A stretch of DNA of 64,000 nt from Ashinkailepas kermadecensis (taxonomy: Eukaryota > Arthropoda > Thecostraca > Neolepadidae). Positions 42,746 through 54,144 of the stretch are shown in pieces (the stretch's first letter is position 1; the number at the start of each line of letters is the position of its first letter). The stretch spans positions 32,851 through 96,850 of the forward strand of contig JAOTOM010002271.1 of NCBI GenBank assembly GCA_034440615.1, read 5' to 3'. Under the pieces are notes generated by a model that was not told the DNA's origin, made no database searches, and saw only the letters and a program-made list of their open reading frames with translations. A program made the translations under genes and the position numbers.

Positions 42746-44950
42746 TCACTGGATATATACCGCTCCCGGCCCTCCGTCCAACCAAAAATTAAGAATCTTC
42801 GAAGAGTCGGCAGCTGGCTTATAAGTTTGCTGTTTCTGTTTTGTTGGATTAGGCGCTTCGGCCTTCTCAGGCCATTTCGCGCCGTTTATATCAAATGAAT
42901 ATGGAATTAAATCGCAAAAGTCAGTCTGTAAATCCTGGAACAATTTGGTTTCTCGTAGAAAATTGAAAAGTAGCGTGATAAGAAATGGGTGATCGTCCCC
43001 CAACAATGAGGGCAAAGAGAATAGAATGTTGTGTGTGTGGCAGTAATCGATAAGTTGTTTTCTAGGGCCATGGTATTGCGGGCAGTGTAGTAATATATGT
43101 GGGACTGTAATATGAGTGTTACATGATGGGCATGAAGGCCGAGGTGAAGCAGAATAAATCAATATATGTGTGAGGTAAGTGTGTCCTATGCGGATGCGCG
43201 ATATAACTTTTTCTTCGTGGCGGTTGATCGGAAATGATGGCGTCCGAATATCGATGACTGGTTTAATGCTTCGTAATTGCGTATGGATTGTACTTTGTGT
43301 CCAGGTTTGGTTCCAAAAATGTCGAATGTTCTGTCGTACTGTTGATTTAATGGCGTCAAAATGTGGTTGAATTTCTGTGATGTGTGGTAATTGTAATGAT
43401 TGTTTTGCGAGATGATCTGCTTCCTCGTTTCCTGGGATGCCGCAGTGACTGGGCACCCACAGGAAACGGACCTTCACGCCCATCAGATGAAGTGTTTGTA
43501 GTGATTCATAAATATAAGTATGGCAATGATGTGAAAAAGAACGTGACGAAAGAGATTGTAAAACAGATTTGGAGTCGGAACAAATGATGACGCTGCGCAT
43601 GGGGTGACAGAGAAAACGGTTGCGAATATAACGGAGGGCAATGAGGATGGCATGTAATTCAGCGATGAAAATTGATGTTCCGTTTGGTAAACGATGTTGT
43701 TTTTTGTATGTTCCAGAAACTACAGCATTTCCTGTAAGGTTAGCATCTTTCGAACCGTCTGTAAAAACGAAAGGAACATGGTAATAACGAGACAGAATTT
43801 GGTGCAATTTTTGTTTGATATATTCCGGACAAAGCTGTGATTTTGGAGTCGTGGTGAGATAGAAAATGTGTCGTTCGGCTATCTGCCACGGTGGTGTAGT
43901 TGGTGGAGATAGAGAAGTAATGGGTGGAATAGTGAAGTGAAGTTGTTCAGAAGATGTTTTTACCCGAGAAGCTACAGTGAGACCAGTTCGCCTTTCGGCT
44001 GGACCTAAATAATCATGATGTAAATTTGGGAGAATTTGTAAAGACGCGTGTGTGGGGTGGTTTGCGTGAAATTGAATTTTGGAGACGTACCTAAGTGTTT
44101 GCTGCATTCTACGGAGAGCTAGCGGAGGAATTCCCGATTCTGCTTGAAAAGAAATAATGGGTGAAGTGGTCATTGCACCAAGTGCGATACGGATAAATTT
44201 ATGTTGAATTGCGTCTAAAATGTGTAAAGAGGATGGGCTGGCACCAGCATAAACTACTTGGCCATATTCAATGATGGGGAGTACTAAGGATTTATATAGT
44301 TGTAAAAGGGTGTGACGATCGGCTCCTAAGGAGGTGGAAGTAATGCAGCGAAATAGATTTAGTCGGCGAAAACATTTGTTCTGTATGTGTTTCATGTGTT
44401 GATGCATGGAAAGCCTACGATCAAAGATTACACCACGAAATTTAAATGAATGTACAAAAGGTATGTCATTTTGTCCAAGGTGAAGTTGTGTATCTGGGTT
44501 TGGGCAGGGAGTGCATTTGCTAAAAATCATGGTTGCAGATTTGGGGGCCAAAAAATTGAAACCGTATTTGATGGACCATTGATGTACTCTGTCAAGGGCG
44601 TTTTGAAGCCGAATCAAACAATTTTCGTAATCTTTGTCTGAGCACCAAATTGCACTATCGTCCGCGAAAAGAGAAAATGATACATTTGCAGGCATGTCAA
44701 CGAAAAGGTCATTAATGATGATGTTAAATAAAACTGGTGATATGCAGCTTCCCTGTGGCAGTCCGTTCTGCATAATATGCTGAGTGGAGATTGATGATCG
44801 ACATCTGAGGTGAAAAGAACGGCTACCAGATAGAAAGCCTATTAAATAATGAGCTAAGTGTCCTTTGAAACCGAGTTGATGAGTTTTGAAAAGTAATGCG
44901 GGTTTGTAAACCACATCATAAGCTTTATTAATGTCTAAAAATACTGCCAC
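42746..44950 (-). CDS. LINE ORF2 RT C-terminal half plus RNase H, reading through into host repeat
   Basis: A 734-codon open stretch. It has VFLDINKAYDVV (RT catalytic Asp), QNGLPQGSCISPVLFN, FSLFADDSAIW (FADD box), FVFTDGSKDA (RNase H first Asp), FIAELHAILIAL (Glu), IICSDSKSVLQSL (Asp) and WVPSHCGIPGNEEADHLAK. A CPSCNTHITVPHILLHC zinc-like motif follows. The element ends at 42831. The last ~28 codons (from QTYKPAADSS to the stop) are target-site and palindrome-arm sequence, so the annotated C-terminus is chimeric. The element's own stop seems lost. The 5' half of RT is broken above 44950. Confidence 0.9.
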   Translation of the reverse strand: MAVFLDINKAYDVVYKPALLFKTHQLGFKGHLAHYLIGFLSGSRSFHLRCRSSISTQHIMQNGLPQGSCISPVLFNIIINDLFVDMPANVSFSLFADDSAIWCSDKDYENCLIRLQNALDRVHQWSIKYGFNFLAPKSATMIFSKCTPCPNPDTQLHLGQNDIPFVHSFKFRGVIFDRRLSMHQHMKHIQNKCFRRLNLFRCITSTSLGADRHTLLQLYKSLVLPIIEYGQVVYAGASPSSLHILDAIQHKFIRIALGAMTTSPIISFQAESGIPPLALRRMQQTLRYVSKIQFHANHPTHASLQILPNLHHDYLGPAERRTGLTVASRVKTSSEQLHFTIPPITSLSPPTTPPWQIAERHIFYLTTTPKSQLCPEYIKQKLHQILSRYYHVPFVFTDGSKDANLTGNAVVSGTYKKQHRLPNGTSIFIAELHAILIALRYIRNRFLCHPMRSVIICSDSKSVLQSLSSRSFSHHCHTYIYESLQTLHLMGVKVRFLWVPSHCGIPGNEEADHLAKQSLQLPHITEIQPHFDAIKSTVRQNIRHFWNQTWTQSTIHTQLRSIKPVIDIRTPSFPINRHEEKVISRIRIGHTYLTHILIYSASPRPSCPSCNTHITVPHILLHCPQYHGPRKQLIDYCHTHNILFSLPSLLGDDHPFLITLLFNFLRETKLFQDLQTDFCDLIPYSFDINGAKWPEKAEAPNPTKQKQQTYKPAADSSKILNFWLDGGPGAVYIQ
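42852..42883 (-). other. Terminal 3' hairpin of the LINE
   Basis: On the minus strand GGCGC-gaaat-GGCCT-gag-AAGGCC-gaa-GCGCC forms two stacked stems with an internal loop, ~20 bases before the element's 3' end. Such 3'-terminal stems are typical recognition sites for the element's own RT in several LINE clades; the role here is inferred. Confidence 0.6.
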
Positions 44951-46207
44951 TGTGTGTTCGTGCTCTTTGTAACCAAGGCGAATTGTCCGTTTCTAATCCG
45001 ATGAGATGATAGACTGGGCTGCGTCCTTGACGGAAACGACATTGGAATGGAGATAAAAGAGAAGTTGTGTCCAGGTGCCAGGTCAGTCTTTTGCTAGTCA
45101 TTCTTTCAAGAAGTTTCCCAAAGCAACTGGTAAGGGCAATTGGCCGAAAATTATTGGGGTTACTGTGATCTTTCCCGGGTTTTGGAATGGGAATGATGAT
45201 TGGATTTTTCCATGTTTCAGGAAAGATATGATTTGACCATAATGAATTAAATGTGTCTAAGATGCATTGTTTGGTGTGGTCAGATAAATGTCGAAAGAAG
45301 GAATAATGTAATTTGTCAGGCCCTACTGAAGTGTTACCGGCGGAGGAAATGGCATTCTGCAGTTCGAAAAGTTGAAAAGAAGCATTGTAGTCCTCGGTAT
45401 TGTCGGATTGGAAGAGTTCGTGATTGGTGTGAAAAGTTTGTTGCGCATTTGGTGTGAAATTAGGTCGGTAATTTACATCGGATCTATTATGGGCTATGGT
45501 ATCAGCTATGATATTTACTATGGTTTGTGGGTCTGTAATGGTGAGATTGTGGATTTTGAGGGCCGGTAGAGATTTAAATAGGGAGCGTTCGGACTAGCGT
45601 CGGATTAATTGCCATATTTTACTCAAAGGTGTTCGAAAAGTCAGCTGTTGTAAATATATGGCCCATGAACGGCGCTTGGCATCGCGAATGATGCGGCGGG
45701 TCCTCGCACGTTCGCGGTTACGGATGTATAAATTTTCCTGTCGGGATGTCGCAAATAATTTTTAAATGCTCTTTTTCTTATCGCAATGGCTTTTTAAATT
45801 TCTTGACACCACCAAGGTACTGGTTTCCTTCTTGTGAATGGTTTTGTAAGTGGAATGGTCGTGGAAGCTGCCTCGAAAAGTGTATTTGTAATTGAGTTGA
45901 TGTTTTCGACGGGAGAAATGTTGGGGTTGTATTGCATATAAGAAAGTTCCTGAAATGTTGTCCAATCGGCTTTTGAAATTTTCCAGCGGGGAATAAAACT
46001 AGGTGTGGTGTCCGTCGCCGTTGAAAAAGTGGGTGTTAATTTGATCGGGTAGTGGTCGCTGTCATGAATGTCGGTATCAATGGTCCAGTCAAAATCGTTG
46101 GCCAGGGTCGGAGAGCATATTGATAAATCAATAGCTGTTTTTGTATTATGTCCAAGGTGAAAAAAATGTTGCTTCTCCTGTGTTAAGTAATACTAAATTA
46201 TGTCGGT

Positions 46208-46696
46208 CTAAAAATTGTTCAATGATGTAGCCGCGAGTGTCTCTATGTGTACGTGTTGATCCCAGACTGGACTATGTGCGTTAAAGTCTCCGAGTAGTAT
46301 GAAAGGGTTCTTGAAATGTGTTATAAGGTTTTCTAAATGTGTCAAAATATTTGTGTTGTCGATGTGTGGTGGAATATAGATGGAGCACACATCTATATTT
46401 CTACCATGTAAACGCAATGTACAAGCTACGGCTTGTAATTGTGTATTAAGTGTAATTTGTGTATGTGTGTAATCATTGTTTATGTAAAGTGCGGTACCGC
46501 CACTGCGATGTGTTTGACGTACCTCGTCGTGGCGGTACAGCGAGTAATTACAGATATTGAAATTATATGGATCGGTGGGTAAGAACCAGGTTTCCTGAAC
46601 TGCGATGAGAATGGGAGTGAGAAAACTAAAGAATGCTTTCATTTCTGCCCATTTCGATATTAAACTCCGGGAATTCCACTGTAAAAAAACCGACAT
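46208..46696 (-). pseudogene. LINE ORF2 N-terminus: APE-type endonuclease, truncated by stop
   Basis: The probable ORF2 start is the ATG at 46696-46694 (MSVFLQWNSRSLISKW), overlapping the ORF1 end. Visible endonuclease motifs are LQWNSRSL, AVQETWF (catalytic glutamate), RSGGTALYI, CSIYIPP and GDFNAHSPVWD (catalytic Asp/Asn). The frame ends at 46208. Similar sequence continues in other frames (AIDLS, then DSDHYPI-type segment near 46050), so the gene is interrupted rather than naturally short. Confidence 0.85.
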
Positions 46697-46710
46697 CAGA
46701 AAGAGAAAAA

Positions 46711-48314
46711 TTAATGTTTCTCGGCACCTTCCGGTGCATGGCGCAGCCACGATTTCAATTCTGTCGGGTATGTGTGTTGGGTGCGGGCGGTCGAAGTCGA
46801 CCCGCCCGATCCGTCCGGCCGACCAGTAACCTTGGAAGGTTCACGGCGGTCGGCCACTGCCGCGGGGGATACCCGCCGGCTGGGTTGAGTTGGTCGGGTC
46901 ACGCGGGCGCCGGCCTGCGTTGAACGCGCCGGGCTTGGTCGGCGTCCCACCGAAGTGGAACTCATTTCCCCTGCAGCCGAATGGCTGCGGGGTCTGGTAT
47001 TCCTTGTGACTTGAGTCTGTGGAGCCTGAGTGGTCTGTTTGTTGGGAGCCAGGGTAGTTTGTGTCGGAGTTGTCTGAGTGTTGAGAGCCAGGGTGGTTTG
47101 TGTCGGTGTGGTCAGTGGAGCAAGTTTTTTTTAGTGGAGCTAAACCGGGAATCATGTCTGTTTGCATCGAGGCAGAAGTAGTGCTGACGCGACGTGTGGG
47201 GGGAGCAACGGTGGCCGCCTGAGCATACGTTTTCGTTGACGGGGAGGTGGCTTCGACAGACCGTCGGGCCTGGGGGTATGACACCCCGGTCGTGGCCTTC
47301 ACAGCGCAGACCTCCTTTTCCTTGCGCCAAACTGGGCAGATGGGTGATGTGGTCAGGTGATCGGCGGTGTTGCAGTTGAGGCAGTGGGCAGGTTTGGAGC
47401 GGGTGGATTCGGGATGAGGTGTTTCGCCGCACTTAGGGCATCGGGCTGGTTGGCGACATGTTTTGCTGCCATGGCCGAAGCGCTAACAGTTAAAACAGCG
47501 GAGAGGATTAGGAATAAAGACACGGACTTGGAATCGTAGGTATCCGGCGAGTAGGGACTTGGGAAGAGTGGTATAATTGAAGGTAAGGACAAGGAGGCTC
47601 GTATCACGCTTCTGGCCGTCTTTGAAGGAAGTGATGCGGCGGACGTGGGTCACCCCCTCCGGCCCGAGCTCCGCCTGAATATCTGCCTCAGACATGAAGC
47701 GGAGCTCAGGCGCGAAGACGGTGCCCTTGGTGGTGTTGCGGTTGGAATGGAGAGTGATTGTGACTGATTTTCCACAAAATGTGTGGTGCGGAGGAGGGTT
47801 TTGGTTTGGGCTCGGGATTGGGTTTTAATGACCAAGGTTCCGTTGGCAGGGGCTTCAATGCCGGGATTGGCTAGGGAGCAGATGGCAAGGAGTTGTTTAG
47901 TCGGCCAGAAAACGTTGATATGGCGGAAGGAAACGGATTTCTCGACAGGCTTGACTACAATGTAAGAGCCAGCACTGTCGAGGTAGGGTTCAATGGGCTG
48001 GATGGGTTCAGGTTGGGAGGGCGTGGTCTGGTTAGGGCGTGGGTCTGTGGCGTGGAGAGTGATGGTCTGGTCGGAATTGCGAGGCGAGGTCGTGGTCTTT
48101 GGACGAGCAGGGGTCGACGAGGCGCAAAGGGCTTCCATGGCGTCATCGAGGGGAATAGCTCGGCGCGGGTCATCAACATTTTCATCAATCGAGGGAGCAT
48201 CAGGGGCCAGGTCTGTGTTCGTGCGATGGTCGTCGGGTGTGGTTAGAGGAGGAAAATCCGAGTCCGAGTCCGTTGGCGAGCTTGGGTCGTGTCCTTTTTG
48301 CGTTTTTTCCCCAT
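46711..48314 (-). pseudogene. LINE ORF1 (gag-like, zinc knuckle), broken
   Basis: The first codons at 48314 read MGKKRKKDTTQ. A one-base loss then shifts the frame, and the following frame gives a Pro/Ser/Asp-rich segment and a basic RNA-binding region (about 48250-47650). Near 47490 the first zinc knuckle reads FNC-stop-RFGHGSKTC, a CAG-to-TAG change. CRQPARCPKCGETPHPEST follows, and further knuckle-like cysteines (CLNCNTADH). The end is near 46711 (PEGAEKH stop). ORF1 would coat element RNA. At least two frameshifts and one stop prevent a full product. Confidence 0.8.
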
Positions 48315-48893
48315 CGCGGGGAAAAAAACCTACCTAATGAAATCTAAATAAACAAGAACACGCAGAAACACAGGGAACAGAAATACGACGAGATGAAACA
48401 AATCCACGCGGGGTGACTGGTGTCACCCCAAGAAACGAACGAAAAGAGCGACGGGTGTCGCCCCACGAAAATGAAAAAATGGAACGGCGGCGACAGGCAG
48501 TCAATCACGCCAAAAATGGCTGTGCGGAGTAATCAATTGGCTCTGGTTGTGTGTAAGCGTATAGCGTATTGAATACTCCATGATAAGTTTGCATGACACC
48601 ATAGGAGGTGAGATAATGGGGGTGGCTCAACTAACCTAACTTTCCCCTATTTCGACGTAAATTTTCGTCGCCTTTTTATCTGGTATTTTCACATCGTAAG
48701 ACATAAGACAACATTTTGCTCAGAGCCAGAAGGCTGAATAACAATGTTATGCCAGTTTATTTCAAGCTCATTAAAAAAACATCACCAACATGCAACACGT
48801 CAATAGATCACGGGTCAACTAGCCTCAAACCTATCTCACTTCAAATCAAATATGGCTTGGATTGAATTCAAAATTAAACACATGCCTACAATC

Positions 48894-51800
48894 ATAGGCG
48901 TAGGAACAGGGGGGCCAGGGGGGCCATGGCCCTCCCACTTTTCAAAGTGGGGGGGCCAACAATGGTAGCTGGCCCTCCCACTTTTGAGACATTTAAATTT
49001 AATAAAAGGCAGCATGGACACATTTGAATATGTGAAAAAGTTCCTACAATCCATAACTACATAAAAGTTGCACATATCACATGGTAGCACTTCATGTTTT
49101 AAGTCATACACACTTGGACATGACCTTACAACAACGCAACTAATTCAGGAGTTGATGTAATGCAACAGATGTATGGATATTCACACCTTATATTATGATA
49201 TGAAAAGACTATAAAGCAGATGATGTGCCAGCTAGTACCAAAATACATTCATCTAGAGTTTCACTGTGGTTATTTTACTGTTAACATATTTAACATCGAT
49301 TTCATTAACATTGCCTACAGTAGAAAATTATAAAGGCTGAAGGCAGTAAGGTAACACAATCAAGGTAAGACGTACAATTTGCAAGTGCAAGTTCCTTGCC
49401 ATGTTACATATACACATCCTTACTACATAGCCATGTATTATATATGGCCTTACTCCTAGCTGCCATACAGTTCAACATTTACATGTATTTTGATCATTGA
49501 AGCATAAAATTACTGCCACGATACATACATTGCGTGACTGTAGTATGAAATAGAAGGTAAAAATTTCCTCATTTCAATGGATTTTTACAGTTTGGCATAG
49601 CACAAATATCCAACCTTTTCAGTGAGATGCCTGGGTATTATCGGTGCTGGTATCCAACATAGCAAAATACTTATTTCCATCATTTATTATGGTAGCATAG
49701 ATACAATAATGAAGTCCACAACCTATTATATCAACTTCAAGTGCGAGAACGCCTGTCAGAATCTCAGAATCCCCGAGAGGATTAGGCGCTCGTGGTGCGA
49801 CCTGACAAGGTCACACGAGGAGTGATATGAAGAGTGATGATGTGACAAGCAACGAGCGATGCTTGTCATGTGACCTGAGAAGGCACATGACGAGCATGGC
49901 AACTGACCCGAGTGGATCTTCAGCTGGGTAACTGCGTAGCGGCATTGACAGCACGTTAAACATTTAATCCAAATTATGTCGTTGAACAGAAATGGTTTGG
50001 TAGGATGGTGGTGCCATGGTATATGTAACAATCTCTGCTTAGCAAAGACACTGATCCCAGAATCCATTCAATGAAGACATTTTGATTAATAATACTAAAA
50101 CACCGAATTACAACGGAGATTACTATCAAGGCTTTTCATCGTCCAGTGATGTGTACGTCTAGGCTGAGATTTAACAACCCCGAAGATAATGAAATGAATT
50201 TAGGCCAATTGCAGGGTGTATATTTCTGAACACTACTTGTGGTGCAAGCAGTTAAATGGGCATAGGAAAGTCGATTGTGTGCGATGTACTCCATGGACGT
50301 CATTGTTAAGCTATACAATCATTGGGGCATGCGCAGTGGCGTACCGAAGGGAGGGGGCATTGGAGCAGTCCTCCTCCCATAAGAGGTTGTGTGCCCCCAA
50401 TAATCGCGCCTGAGTTCGGCCAAAAAATAGCGCCAGGCTCCCTAAAATCCGGCTGGTTTGCCCAACAATCGCACTGGGGCCCATAAAAATCCCCTTTGGG
50501 CCCAAAAAAGTCGCGCAGGGGTCCTTGAAAATGACTGGGCCTCCCAAAATCCCACCAAGGCCCCTGAAAATCACATTGGGGCCTCACAAATCGTTCCGGG
50601 GACATAAAATGACGCTGATGGCTCCCAAATGTGGGACCGAGCCCTCGAAAATACCGCTGGGCCTCCAAAAAGTCGCGCCGGGACCCCGATAAGTCGCGCC
50701 AGGGCCCCATGAAATCACACTAAGGCCTTAAAAAGTCGGACCGGGCCCCTGGAAATCAGACTGGGAGCAAAACGTTTCTCCGGTGCCCCCGAAAATGACG
50801 CTGAGCCCGAAAAAGACTGGCCGGGCCCTCAAAATCACGCTGGGTCCCAAAAGGTCGGGCCGGGGACCCTGATAATCGCGCTGGGGCACAACAAGTTGGA
50901 CCGGGGCCCCTGAAAACCACGCTGGGAGCACAAAAGGTCGTGCCGTGGTTCTTGAAAATCACGATGGGGGTCGCAGAAAGACGGGCTGGGCCGCTGAAAA
51001 TCACGCTGAGCCTGAAGGTACCAAAAAGTCGCGCCCGGGCCCCTGAAAACCACGCTAGGGGCTCGACAGGTCGCACCGGGGCCCCAAAAGTCTCATCGGG
51101 AACACCCAATAAATGAAGCCGGGGCAACGAAAAAAAACAATCTGGACATGGAAAATCACTCTGGGCTCCCAGCAATCGATCCAAAAGAAACCAGAACGTG
51201 TTGGGCTCCCAAGGACGTGTCGAGGCCACTAAAATTCGCGATAGGCTTCCCAACAAATGAAGACAGGGTGAAAAAATCGCACTTATACCCAAAAACGTCG
51301 CGCCGCTGCCCTCGGAAATTAATTCCTTTAAAACAAAATCATTCCTACCCGGAATGTTACTCTACGGCCACAAAAATTGCGTCAAAGACCCCAAAAACGC
51401 GTCTGGCCCCGGAAAAGAAGCCATTGGAGCACCGAAAAAAATGCACCGCGAGGCCGAAGAATCGTACCAGGGCCCAAAAATTTCGCGTAAGAGGCTTACA
51501 AAAAATGCAAGTCGACCCCAAGAAAATCACAAATGGGCTCCATCGAGTCGACCCGAGCACCGGAAAATTCAGAGGCCCCGAAAGAAAGTTCTCCTAATTG
51601 CCATTCTACTCTGAATGGTGCCATCGGCTGAAAAAAAAACTAATTGAGCAGCCGCAGTGGCACACCAAAGAGGCAAATGCCCCCTCCTCCATCCTGAAGA
51701 GGTGGGCTTCCAAGAACCCAAGAATCGCTTCGGTGTCCCCAAAAAATGTTTCTGGGGCCCCATAAATTCGCGTCGGGGCCCCCATAATTTGGGTTATAAA

Positions 51801-53935
51801 TATATACAACGGGTACCAAAAAACTTGCACCGAACCCGAAAATTTGCGCCGGGGAACGCCAAATTCGCGCTGGGGCCCAGATAAGTACAACGCACTCCGT
51901 GAACTAGCGCCAAGTCTCCCAAATATCGCGCTTTGGACCCAAAATTCCTGTCAGTAATCCCATAAATCCTGGTCGGGGCATCACAAATTTCCCTCGGGGC
52001 TCCAAAAAATTTGCGTCGGTGGTCCCAACTAAGCACAGCGTGGCTCCAAAATCGCATCGAAACCCAACAAGGATCAAGCCGGAGCCCTTCAAAATAAAGA
52101 GAGATTCCGAAAAATAAATAGATGCCGATTATTAAGGCCGTATGCCTTAACAAATCGCATACGGCACCGAAAAACGTACCGGAGCTCGAAAAATCCCTGC
52201 GGGACACACAGAAATGCCACCGGGGGCACGAAAAATCAGGCCGTGGCTCGGACTTTACATAATTCAGGATAAGTCACCAAAAATTGCGTCTGGCCCAAAA
52301 AACTGGCGTCGGACCCCCCCCAGAACCACGCGCCTGGGCCCGAAAAGTCGCGACGGGACCCCGATAAATTATACCGGAGTCCCCAACATCGTGCTGGGGT
52401 CCCACAAATGTGAGCGATGAACCCCAAATAAACACAGGGAGATCCTAAGAGCACAACTGGAGGACGAAAATGCACCTGGCCCTCCAAAGTGTACCGATTC
52501 TGGCAAAAAGTGGCAGGGCCTTAAAACATGTGTTGCAGCTCTAAATACACAACGGGAGCTAAAAAAAACGCAATGGGGCCCTCAAAGCACACCGGGGCCT
52601 TGAGACCGCATGGGGCCTCAAAAACAGGCTGGGCCCTCAAAAATCGATACGGTCCTAGAAAAGGAACAAAAAGACCGAACACTAAATATACAATTGGGGG
52701 TCTGCGAAAACGCGCCGGTACATAACAAAAAATATCGTCGGTGCACACAAACGCAACAAAACTTTAAAAAGAGCCGGGGTCGCAAAAATGTGCCGGGGCT
52801 CTAACAAAAATTGGCTGGTGCCCTAAAACACATCCGGAGACAAAGAAAAAACGGAATGGTCCAAAAAGGAACACCTAACTAGAGCCTCAATTCGGTAGCC
52901 AATCTGGGAGCGTATTTAACCAAATAGATGAGGTGCATCAAAGCTCAGCGGTTATCCGGATTTCTTAGCCACCAGAAAACGTGGGAAGAAGAGAACTAAT
53001 CATCGAATTGAATTCAGGATGGGCTTTTGTGGCTCTTAAGCCTGAACACGTTATGACCTTATGAGGTGCCGTTTGTTGTCACCTGTCAGCACTGAATTGT
53101 TGGTCCCCAAAATAAGCGCTTACATTCCGTTTCAGCCGGGTGCTAAATGATGTAGTTGTGGAATTTCTTTTCAAGTGGCGGATATTCTAAGGTGCACGAT
53201 GTGTACTACAGATATGATTAAGGTAACTGATCACCTACGTGTTGGAGTTAGGCCCTGAAGACGAACACCATACAATTATGTCAGCTTGCCAATCTTGGTC
53301 TGCTACACACCGGATCAAAGAATCTTCAGCCAGTGATCACCCGTCTTTCCTGTTTCTCATCCTTTCCAGCATCAATCATGAGACTTCATTTGCCATGGGC
53401 CAGCAAGTTAGCTACGTTCTTGCTTATTGTTTCTCCTCGCCAACATCGGTGAATATTTACAACGAGGGACATCTTAAAGACGTATTGTTCCATATCATGG
53501 AAACAAGAGCACACCACATACACATTAGTGAGGCTGTAATGAGCTTGCATCCCCCCCCCACACGCACATAGCGGAAGTTAAATAAATTTTGTTTCAACAG
53601 TAATAGGTACTAATGGTTTCACTTGCACCAGGAACCTATTATTACAAAAGAATACATCACCCGTAAAGAGAGTTCCAAGTTCACAGATAAATGTGAAATT
53701 GCAAAAGTACTTATACTGCGATGATAGTTCTTTTTCAGTACCACATGCTGCTGCTATCCATAGGCGCGTCCAGGGGACCTGCCCCCTCCCCCATCGCGGT
53801 GAATGTTGTGTTCACTTTTCAAATTATCGGGTTCTCTACCCAAAAGTGCTCAGCCATGGTACTTTGCGAAATCCCTGGGTGCGCCCCTGCTGTTGACCCT
53901 GGCCCACCCACTTTTTCAGACGTTCCTACGCCTAT
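48894..53935. mobile_element. 5.04-kb terminal-inverted-repeat element, non-coding, filled with degenerate tandem array
   Basis: Perfect 14-bp terminal inverted repeats ATAGGCGTAGGAAC lie at 48894-48907 and, inverted, at 53922-53935. Perfect 10-bp direct repeats GCCTACAATC lie outside (48884-48893, 53936-53945). The right palindrome arm near 58460 shows the uninterrupted site. Subterminal runs are G-rich at the left and C-rich at the right (GGGGGGCC / GGCCCACCC). I find no transposase. The superfamily is unknown; a 9-10-bp target duplication would fit Mutator-like elements. Confidence 0.85.
50340..52840 (+). repeat. Degenerate ~20-24-bp GGGGCCCC/AAAA array, about 110 units
   Basis: Repeated units follow the pattern CGCNGGGGCCCC-AAAA with strong divergence, so hardly two are alike. 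The start near 50335 (GCAGTGGCGTACCGAAGGGAG) and an internal restart near 51655 (GCAGTGGCACACCAAAGAGG) are homologous, so the block may be two tandem or nested copies of one element. Short ORFs on both strands are by-products. Confidence 0.8.
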
Positions 53936-54144
53936 GCCTACAATCGTGTATCCCAAGCCCATCTGTTACGACTTAAGGACAAGAAAAACACTTCCAAGTC
54001 AAGGAAAAATTAATCAGACATTGGACACTTTTGCTCAAGGCTGATCAGATTCCGCTCCAGGACCACCGTTCAACCAAAAATCTACTTTCTTCGAAATGTC
54101 GGAGGTGAGACAATGTGGGCGACCCAAGGAACATCACCTTCCAC

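Larger units (their letters stand above)
42831..48582 (-). mobile_element. Near full-length RNase H-bearing LINE (I/Nimb-like), 5752 bp, inactive
   Basis: Flanked by 10-bp duplications ATAAGTTTGC (42821-42830 and 48583-48592); the mirror site in the right arm near 58750 is empty. On the minus strand in order: 5' UTR (48582-48315), ORF1 with zinc knuckles (48314 to about 46711), ORF2 with endonuclease (from 46696), RT and RNase H (to about 42930), and a short 3' end with a hairpin. ORF1 has a frameshift and a stop, and the stretch between endonuclease and RT has several stops, so it is dead. The clade is inferred from the RNase H and 3' hairpin, not from a tree. Confidence 0.9.

Noticed and set aside
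49756..50067. Zinc-finger-like cysteines and histidines
   Set aside because: Spacing does not fit C2H2 or other known fingers and the frame is broken.
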